A stretch of DNA of 26,179 nucleotides from an uncultured Eubacteriales bacterium (lineage in GTDB: Bacteria > Bacillota > Clostridia > Christensenellales > UBA1242): assembly GCA_949096025.1 (NCBI GenBank), contig CARXKP010000002.1:1-26179 (forward strand). Reading direction: 5' to 3'. The notes beneath the pieces are model-generated. The model worked only from the letters and a program-made list of their open reading frames with translations. It searched no databases and was not told where the DNA came from. Both the position numbers and the translations under genes were made by a program. This document shows positions 17,696 to 23,341 of the stretch, in pieces; the first letter of the stretch is position 1; every line of letters begins with the position of its first letter.

Positions 17696-18065
17696 AACTT
17701 GACATAGCACTAAGGCGAATACTTTCCTTTAAAGAACATTCGTCTTTTTCATATAAATGTCCAACAGCACCGTCAAAATCAAAGTATTTACCTGAATAAT
17801 GTTTCCTTGAAATATTTAAAGGTTTTTTCTCTACAAGATTTGAATAGGCTTTTGAAAAAGTAGTTTCCCCGCCTTCAACGACTGCATTTAAAATTTTAGT
17901 ACCAAAGAGTTTCTTAAATTCATCACTCAAATCTTCATCTGCTTCAGTATAACCAAGATAAGTAGTAAAATCTATTAATTTATTATAAACTTCCGTAGTA
18001 CTTTTGTATCTAGCAACTATTGAATCAACAAAGTTTAACATTTTCTTTTCTAATTCTCTATTCAT
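17556..18065 (-). CDS. Putative RiPP precursor with Cys-Gly-Ser-Ser repeat tail, 169 aa
   Basis: The first gene of the radical SAM operon. I choose the ATG at 18065 because AAGGAG lies 7 nt upstream; an ATG at 18086 precedes that ribosome-binding site and is in frame but unlikely. Residues 1-121 form a hydrophilic, mostly helical, leader-like region with no signal peptide and only C110. Residues 122-169 have 28 Ser, 6 Cys, 6 Gly, 4 Arg and few others. Cysteines fall at 124, 133, 141, 151, 160 and 169, so spacing is 9, 8, 10, 9, 9, and each of the first five begins a Cys-Gly unit, usually CGSS. The chain ends in Cys. Serines are coded by a mix of AGN and TCN codons. This composition next to two radical SAM enzymes suggests a modified peptide; a metal-binding or structural role remains possible. 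I know of no named family with this exact tail. Confidence 0.8.
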   Translation of the reverse strand: MNRELEKKMLNFVDSIVARYKSTTEVYNKLIDFTTYLGYTEADEDLSDEFKKLFGTKILNAVVEGGETTFSKAYSNLVEKKPLNISRKHYSGKYFDFDGAVGHLYEKDECSLKESIRLSAMSSCGYSSSNSRCGSSSSSSCGSSRSSRSSCGSSTSSSSCGSSYGSSRC

Positions 18066-18125
18066 TTTTATCTCCTTGTATATCATTAAATCAATTCACT
18101 TAATAAATTAAATCTACAATATTTA

Positions 18126-18142
18126 TGATAGTTATTCTATCA
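18126..18142. repeat. Inverted repeat over the -10 box (candidate operator)
   Basis: TGATAG and CTATCA are separated by 5 bp and enclose the -10 hexamer of the operon promoter. The position suits a dimeric repressor. No regulator gene is present in the operon. Confidence 0.5.
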
Positions 18143-18162
18143 CTAATACCACAATTTGTCAA
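18134..18162 (-). promoter_or_regulatory. Strong promoter of the repeat-peptide/radical SAM operon
   Basis: On the minus strand TTGACA (18157-18162), 17 bases, TAGAAT (18134-18139). It starts three bases past the stop codon of the upstream peptidase gene. The expected leader is about 60 nt. There is no terminator between the peptidase gene and this promoter, so readthrough from the peptidases is possible. Confidence 0.85.
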
Positions 18163-18164
18163 TA

Positions 18165-18881
18165 TCAATCTCTCTTCGTTACAGACAAAAGAATAAACAA
18201 TATTCTTATAAAGTATGCAAGCGACACAAGAAGTGAAGCAACATACGTCATCGCAGCAGCATTTAATAGATTGCCTGTACCTTCTACTTCTTCTTGACTT
18301 GTAGCTCCCATATCAAATAACAATTTCTTTGCACGAGAAGAGGCATTAAATTCAACTGGAAGGGTTACAAGCGATGCAATTACTGCAACAGCATAAATAC
18401 CTACATAAGCATAAATGATTATCGGTCCGGCTATAGTGAAAAATAAAAATTCAAGAAGAAGCCCAACAATTATTATAGGTAATAAAAGTGATGAAATAAT
18501 ATTGCTTACAGAAATTACTATCTGTCTTATTTTTAATGGAGCATAATTCTCCTTATCTTGCAATGCGTGACCAAATTCGTGAGCAACTATAGCGTGAGCC
18601 GCAAGTGATTTTGAATTGTAATTTGCTTCTGAAATATTAAGTGTTTTAGTTCTTGAATTGTAATGGTCTGTTAACTGTCCGCGACAAACACCTATATTTA
18701 TATTTACTCCTTTTTCATAAGCAAGCTTTTCAGCTAGTTCTGCTCCTGTCATATCAAATGAAGATGGAACTTCGCTATAACGACTAAATGTTCCTGTAAC
18801 TTTTGCTTGTGCAAAAATTGAAAGAATTATAGCAAAAACCAAAATAAAACTACACGCTATATACCCAGCAATAAAATCCAT
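18165..18881 (-). CDS. YugP-type membrane zinc metallopeptidase
   Basis: A 238-residue membrane protein of the putative neutral zinc metallopeptidase family (Zn_peptidase_2; B. subtilis YugP). One hydrophobic helix lies at about 5-25 and several between about 123 and 235. The family segment GQLTDHYNSRTKTLNIS precedes the zinc site HEFGH (101-105) within IVAHEFGHALQD. A conserved LPVEFNASSRAKKLL follows; E177 is the likely third zinc ligand. The start is firm: AGGAGG lies a few bases before the ATG and overlaps the TAG stop of the preceding paralogue, indicating one transcript with coupled translation. The substrate is unknown. It lies just upstream of the repeat-peptide operon, so a processing role can be imagined, but YugP-like genes are common housekeeping genes. 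Confidence 0.92.
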   Translation of the reverse strand: MDFIAGYIACSFILVFAIILSIFAQAKVTGTFSRYSEVPSSFDMTGAELAEKLAYEKGVNINIGVCRGQLTDHYNSRTKTLNISEANYNSKSLAAHAIVAHEFGHALQDKENYAPLKIRQIVISVSNIISSLLLPIIIVGLLLEFLFFTIAGPIIIYAYVGIYAVAVIASLVTLPVEFNASSRAKKLLFDMGATSQEEVEGTGNLLNAAAMTYVASLLVSLAYFIRILFILLSVTKRD

Positions 18882-18889
18882 ATTACCTC

Positions 18890-19600
18890 CTAATTAAATA
18901 AACTTTCTTTTCTTGAAACTCCTGTCCAAATAAGTATAAGCCTTAAAAATCCTGCCCAATAGGTAAGTTTGGCATCACTCAATAATTTTCTGCAAAGTTT
19001 AAGTTCTCTTTCATCAAAGTAATCCTCTAAAAACATCATCGCCTTTTTAGAAGCATCTTTTTCAATTGAAATTTGCCTTAACCTAACAATCAAAGCCATT
19101 ATAAAAATTAATACACTAAGCCCTATTAAACCGCATCCAACTATAAATAAAGTTTCACCAAAAAATAAAAGTACCAGTCCTGCAATTAAACTTGGAAGCA
19201 TAAGTACACCTAAAACTCTTCCAGTTCTTCTTAAAGCGTGCAAAACTTTCAGCATATTCCCAGAAACATCTTGAAGTGCGTGACCAAGTTCGTGAGCAAT
19301 AATAGTATATGAGGCAAGCGATTTTTTATAGATAGAATTAGAAGAAAGATATAACTTTCCACCGCCATAAGCATCTCCTGCCTGCCTTGAAATTTGTACG
19401 ATTTCAAGTCGTCGTTTAATATATTTTGCAATTACCCTATTTGCAAATTCGACTGGAGTCATAGAAGTATTTGCTTCTGTATTATCCATTTGTTTATATC
19501 TTTCCATAAACTTGTCATAGGAAAAATTTGCTACCGCAAGTAGAAAGCATAAAAGAACCGCTGCTGCAATTACAAGACCAATAATTATCCAAACATTCAT
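18890..19600 (-). CDS. Divergent paralogue of the YugP-type zinc metallopeptidase
   Basis: A 236-residue membrane protein with the same layout as its downstream neighbour: N-terminal helix (about 4-26), HELGH (103-107) in IIAHELGHALQD, helices at about 127-172, and SIEKDASKKAMMFL matching the VEFNASSRA segment, so the probable third ligand is E180. The upstream family segment DHYNSRTKTLNIS is replaced by a shorter GDAYGGGKLYLSS form, lacking the Asp-His-Tyr. The pair therefore diverged long ago and may have different substrates. The start has only a weak GGAT upstream of the ATG. It lies 189 bp after the penicillin-binding protein gene and overlaps the ribosome-binding site of the next gene with its own stop codon. 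Confidence 0.88.
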   Translation of the reverse strand: MNVWIIIGLVIAAAVLLCFLLAVANFSYDKFMERYKQMDNTEANTSMTPVEFANRVIAKYIKRRLEIVQISRQAGDAYGGGKLYLSSNSIYKKSLASYTIIAHELGHALQDVSGNMLKVLHALRRTGRVLGVLMLPSLIAGLVLLFFGETLFIVGCGLIGLSVLIFIMALIVRLRQISIEKDASKKAMMFLEDYFDERELKLCRKLLSDAKLTYWAGFLRLILIWTGVSRKESLFN

Positions 19601-19671
19601 ATTATAATTTTAATCCAATTTAAATATAAAATCAAACAATTTTTGATTAAATTTAAAATATAGGGCTTATA

Positions 19672-19700
19672 TATTTATTCTAGACAAAAAAAGGATGCAA
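19672..19700 (-). promoter_or_regulatory. Possible promoter of the peptidase pair
   Basis: On the minus strand TTGCAT (19695-19700), 17 bases, TAAATA (19672-19677). The match is modest, and the surrounding 189-bp gap is very AT-rich. An inverted repeat, AATCAAA with TTTGATT (19630-19648), lies between it and the start codon. I see no clear terminator for the penicillin-binding protein gene in this gap. Confidence 0.35.
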
Positions 19701-19789
19701 AATAATCTTCACAAAAAGAAGGCTATAATTTTAAATTAGCTATTTTTAATAAATTCAACCTATTTTTACAAGAAAATTGTCAAAATACT

Positions 19790-21670
19790 CTAATCTGTAA
19801 TCAATAGTATCGTTGTACCTTTTGCAATCTTACTTCCTACTGGCGGTAACTGCCTTGTAATATATTCACCTTCTCCATCCAGTTCATATTCTAGACCGAG
19901 TTCTTTCAAAATTAGAGCACATTCTGTCAAACTTTTATTCTGTAAATCTGGCATTTCTACATATTCTATTACCACATTTTCATCTTGACGTTGTTCATTT
20001 AGGTAATCAAATAGTTTTATAAATACTTCTTTACCGTATGGTGCTGCTACTATGCTACCATAATATGCACCATTACTTGGTTCATCTACCATAATAAAAA
20101 CTAAATATTGAGGTTTATCTGCTGGATATGTCCCAATAAAACTTGAAATATATTTCCCTCTATCTATTCCTCCAGTTTCCTTATATTTTTGCGCTGTACC
20201 AGTTTTTCCTCCAACATTATATCCCTCTACAAAGGTATATTTTCCTGTTTTATTCTCGGCAAATTCCAGAAGAGAATTGACTGTTTCAGATGTTCTAGCA
20301 CTAATTATTCCACTTTCACTTCTTTTTTCTTTTATTGGAGAACCTCCCAAAACTAAATGTGGACTATTAAATGTTCCGCCATTTATTATAGATGCAACCG
20401 CTGATGTTAATTGAAGAGGGGTAACTGCAATAGCGTGACCAAAGCCCATACGAGCAAGGTCTACATTTCTAACTAGCTTTTTAGCCATTAGAATTCCACC
20501 AGCTTCGCCTGTCATATCAATTCCAGTTTTTTGTCCTAAGCCAAATTTATTCATATATTTATAAAATTTATCTTTGCCAAGCCTTAACGCTAAATCCATA
20601 AAACAGCAGTTACAAGAATTAGCAAATGCTTCAGTTAGAGTTTGACTTCCGTGACCAATAGTTCGCCAGCATTTAATACGCTCGCCATCAACAATTCTAA
20701 AGCCTGGGCAATAAAATCTATCTTGTAGAGTTGTCAACCCTTCCTCTAATGCTGCTGCAACTGTAAGAATTTTAAAAGTAGAACCAGGTTCATAAATATC
20801 CGTTCCTGCTTTAATTTTACTATTTTCAAACAACTCTTCAAGATTATCACGAGGAATGTCATTTAAGTCAAAACTTGGTTTCGATGATAAAGATAACACT
20901 CCACCGCTATTAACATCAAGTATCAAGCCTGTAACACTTTTTGCTTTTTGTTCCACCATAATTTTTTCTAGGGTTTGCTCTAAGATGAGTTGCATTTTAC
21001 TATCAATAGTAAGCTTAAGATCCTCACCAGGAATTGCACCGACATAATACCTAAGCGAGCCACCTATTTCCTTACCTTGAAGGTCGCTTTGGACATAACT
21101 ATAACCATCTTTACCCTTTAATAAATTATTATAATAGGCTTCAAGTCCAGTTTGCCCAACATTATCAATACTAATAAAACCAAGTACTTGAGAAAGTAAA
21201 TTACCATAAGTATAGTATCTATTTGAAGTTTCTGCAAGATAAACTCCAGATAAACCTAATTTATAAATACTTTCAGCATCTTCCCCTTCTACCTGCATTT
21301 TTATCAAAACTTCACTTGTCTTTTTATTACTTACTTTGGTATATAAACTTTCAAATGGCAAATCTAAGATTTCAGAAAGATGAATAGCGACAACAGATGG
21401 TTCTTTTATCTCTCTACCTCTAACATAAACATTATAAGTAGTATAACTTACTGCAAGAGATGAGCCAGTTCTATCATAAATAGTTCCTCTTGGAGCAACA
21501 ATAGATAAATCTCTTGTCCATTGATCTGTCGCTTTAGATTGAAGTTCTTGTCCATTGATAATTTGAATAACAAAAAGTCTTACAACAAGTGAACAAAAAA
21601 CAAAGGATATCACCAGTAAAACTGCTAATATCCTCTTTTTAAATGAATATAATGTAAAGGCTTTATTCAA
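19790..21670 (-). CDS. ftsI: Class B penicillin-binding protein with PASTA domain (FtsI/SpoVD type)
   Basis: A transpeptidase that cross-links septal or spore peptidoglycan. One N-terminal membrane helix lies at about 13-36, followed by the dimerisation segment with RGTIYDRTGS (61-70). The active-site motifs are S297-T-F-K300, S352-C-N354 and K489-T-G-T492. A single C-terminal PASTA domain lies at about 570-625, ending the chain of 626 aa. I use the TTG at 21670 as start: GGAGG lies 7 nt before it and overlaps the end of the FtsL-like gene, 2 bases away. The position after rsmH and an ftsL-like gene is the usual dcw place for ftsI. FtsI and SpoVD cannot be told apart here, since both can carry PASTA domains in Clostridia. 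No further dcw genes follow. Confidence 0.93.
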   Translation of the reverse strand: MNKAFTLYSFKKRILAVLLVISFVFCSLVVRLFVIQIINGQELQSKATDQWTRDLSIVAPRGTIYDRTGSSLAVSYTTYNVYVRGREIKEPSVVAIHLSEILDLPFESLYTKVSNKKTSEVLIKMQVEGEDAESIYKLGLSGVYLAETSNRYYTYGNLLSQVLGFISIDNVGQTGLEAYYNNLLKGKDGYSYVQSDLQGKEIGGSLRYYVGAIPGEDLKLTIDSKMQLILEQTLEKIMVEQKAKSVTGLILDVNSGGVLSLSSKPSFDLNDIPRDNLEELFENSKIKAGTDIYEPGSTFKILTVAAALEEGLTTLQDRFYCPGFRIVDGERIKCWRTIGHGSQTLTEAFANSCNCCFMDLALRLGKDKFYKYMNKFGLGQKTGIDMTGEAGGILMAKKLVRNVDLARMGFGHAIAVTPLQLTSAVASIINGGTFNSPHLVLGGSPIKEKRSESGIISARTSETVNSLLEFAENKTGKYTFVEGYNVGGKTGTAQKYKETGGIDRGKYISSFIGTYPADKPQYLVFIMVDEPSNGAYYGSIVAAPYGKEVFIKLFDYLNEQRQDENVVIEYVEMPDLQNKSLTECALILKELGLEYELDGEGEYITRQLPPVGSKIAKGTTILLITD

Positions 21671-21672
21671 GA

Positions 21673-22341
21673 TTAACCTCCAAATAAGCCTCCTAAGAAA
21701 TTACAAAACCTGTCGAACCAGTTTGACTGCTCATCAACTTGCGTAGGAGAAACAATATCTTCAGGAATAGTTTCAAACAGATTTTCCATATTTTCGGTAC
21801 TGGTCGCATCAAGTTGAGTGAGTTTTAAAAGATAATTTGGAAGATTCATATTATAATATTCAGAAGAAACTTGTGATATTTGACTTGATACATTGTCAAT
21901 AGTCGCAACATTCACAATACTCCATACCGTAAAGAAAGCAAACAAAATTGAAAAAATAAATACTTTGAATTTATTTGGCTTTTTCGTTTTGGCAGTAGAT
22001 GAATCTTTAAAAACAAAAATCTTTTTACGTTCAACCTCAGTAAGAGTTTCCATAGTATCATAGTTAGGCTTTTCAATCGCAGAAGAAACTTTGCTTTCGA
22101 TGCGGTTAATTTCCTCTTCCTCTTCATTTTCTGCATACTTTTTTTTCAATCTTTCTATTTCTATGGCAGGAAACGATGCTGAAGAAAAAATATTTATTCT
22201 TTTCTCTTCCTTTGGTAAAGGAGTTTGATGAGATATTTCTTTTTCTGAAACCTTTTCAGTTTCTAATTGACTTTCGACCTGTTTTTCAGTTTCAATTTTC
22301 TTCTCTTTAACAATTTCTTTAAGCAAAGTTTTTTCACTCAT
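21673..22341 (-). CDS. FtsL-like bitopic cell-division protein
   Basis: A 222-residue protein with a long charged cytoplasmic N-terminus (1-124, very Glu/Lys-rich), one membrane helix (about 125-147) and a short extracytoplasmic part rich in Ser, Gln and Asn that ends in GGLFGG. It sits between rsmH and the class B penicillin-binding protein, exactly where ftsL sits in dcw clusters, and has the same bitopic topology. FtsL sequences are poorly conserved, so the call rests mainly on position and topology. The cytoplasmic tail is much longer than in classical FtsL, and the outer part is less clearly a coiled coil than expected. AAGGAGG lies upstream of the ATG, and its own stop overlaps the ribosome-binding site for the next gene. 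Confidence 0.7.
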   Translation of the reverse strand: MSEKTLLKEIVKEKKIETEKQVESQLETEKVSEKEISHQTPLPKEEKRINIFSSASFPAIEIERLKKKYAENEEEEEINRIESKVSSAIEKPNYDTMETLTEVERKKIFVFKDSSTAKTKKPNKFKVFIFSILFAFFTVWSIVNVATIDNVSSQISQVSSEYYNMNLPNYLLKLTQLDATSTENMENLFETIPEDIVSPTQVDEQSNWFDRFCNFLGGLFGG

Positions 22342-22382
22342 AATATATTCGCCTCCTTTTAATAGTATTACATTAATTCTAT

Positions 22383-23318
22383 CTAAATTTTTTCTATAAC
22401 TCTAAGTTTTGCACTACTGCTTCTTGAATTAAATTCAAGTTCACTTTTTCCAGCAGTTATCGGTTTATTATTGACTAATTTTATCTCTGCTTTATGCCCA
22501 CAAATACAAATAGGAGTTTTTGGAGGACAAATGCAGTCAGTGGCAAATTCTTTGAACACATTTTTAACAATGCGATCCTCAAGACTATGAAAGGTTATAA
22601 CCGCCATTCTGCCACCCTTTGCTAGCATTGAAATCGACTCTCTTAAAAACTCATCAAGTCCATCAAGTTCACCATTCACCTCTATTCTTATTGCCTGAAA
22701 GGTTTTTTTTGACACTCCGCCCTTTCCATATATAACTTTTTTAGGAAAAGACATTTCAATAATATTCTTAAGCTGGCTAGTCGTTTCAATAGGTTTAACT
22801 TTTCTGTACTCACATATATTTTCTACAATGCGTTTTGCATTGCTCTCCTCCCCATATTGGTAAAGAATTTTAATAAGTTTTTCTTTTGGATAATTATTTA
22901 CTATAAAATAAGCGTCTTTTTCTTGAGATGTATCCATTCTCATATCAAGGCGACCTTCGCGAAGAAAACTAAACCCTCGCTCGCCATTATCAATTTGATA
23001 AGAACTTACCCCTAAGTCAACAAGAATACCATCTATTTTTTCTTTTAATCCTCTTTCTTGTAAAATAGAAGGAAAATCTTTAAAATTTGCGTGAATTACC
23101 TCTACATTCTTGTTTGTTGCAAACTTTTTGCGACAAACATTAACCGCTTCAATATCTCTATCAAATCCTATAAGTTTTCCTTCTATAGAAAGATTAGTGG
23201 CGATCACACTAGAATGACCGCCACCTCCCATTGTACAATCTACATAAATGCCGTTATTTTTAATATCCAATCCTTCTATGACTTTATCAAGAAGAACAGG
23301 TATATGTCTAAACTCCAT
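22383..23318 (-). CDS. rsmH: 16S rRNA (cytosine1402-N4)-methyltransferase RsmH
   Basis: Methylates N4 of C1402 in 16S rRNA, in the ribosomal P site. The N-terminal HIPVLLDKVIEGL, the SAM loop VDCTMGGGGHS (about 26-36), GFDRDIEAV, and the central DGILVDLGVSSYQIDNGERGFSF (read as consecutive family motifs) are unmistakable. The C-terminus has AVITFHSLEDRIVK, a Cys-rich stretch with CICPPKTPICIC, and NSRSSSAKLRVIEK. The length of 311 aa is normal. AAAGGA lies upstream of the ATG, 23 bp after the preceding gene. It is usually the second gene of dcw clusters after mraZ; here the gene upstream encodes a CvpA-domain protein instead. Confidence 0.97.
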   Translation of the reverse strand: MEFRHIPVLLDKVIEGLDIKNNGIYVDCTMGGGGHSSVIATNLSIEGKLIGFDRDIEAVNVCRKKFATNKNVEVIHANFKDFPSILQERGLKEKIDGILVDLGVSSYQIDNGERGFSFLREGRLDMRMDTSQEKDAYFIVNNYPKEKLIKILYQYGEESNAKRIVENICEYRKVKPIETTSQLKNIIEMSFPKKVIYGKGGVSKKTFQAIRIEVNGELDGLDEFLRESISMLAKGGRMAVITFHSLEDRIVKNVFKEFATDCICPPKTPICICGHKAEIKLVNNKPITAGKSELEFNSRSSSAKLRVIEKI

Positions 23319-23341
23319 TTTGTTTCCTTTATTTTTAAGCC

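Noticed and set aside
17516..17710. A 64-codon open frame, Val-rich, overlapping the repeat-peptide gene in another frame on the same strand
   Set aside because: It is an out-of-frame reading of serine and glycine codons in the repeat tail, without a suitable ribosome-binding site.
18066..18086. Upstream in-frame ATG adding seven residues to the repeat peptide
   Set aside because: The added codons contain the AAGGAG ribosome-binding site that serves the ATG at 18065, so the longer form is unlikely.
19601..19789. Terminator after the penicillin-binding protein gene
   Set aside because: Only weak A/T hairpins are present, such as CTTC with GAAG, and none is followed by a convincing T-run in the right position.
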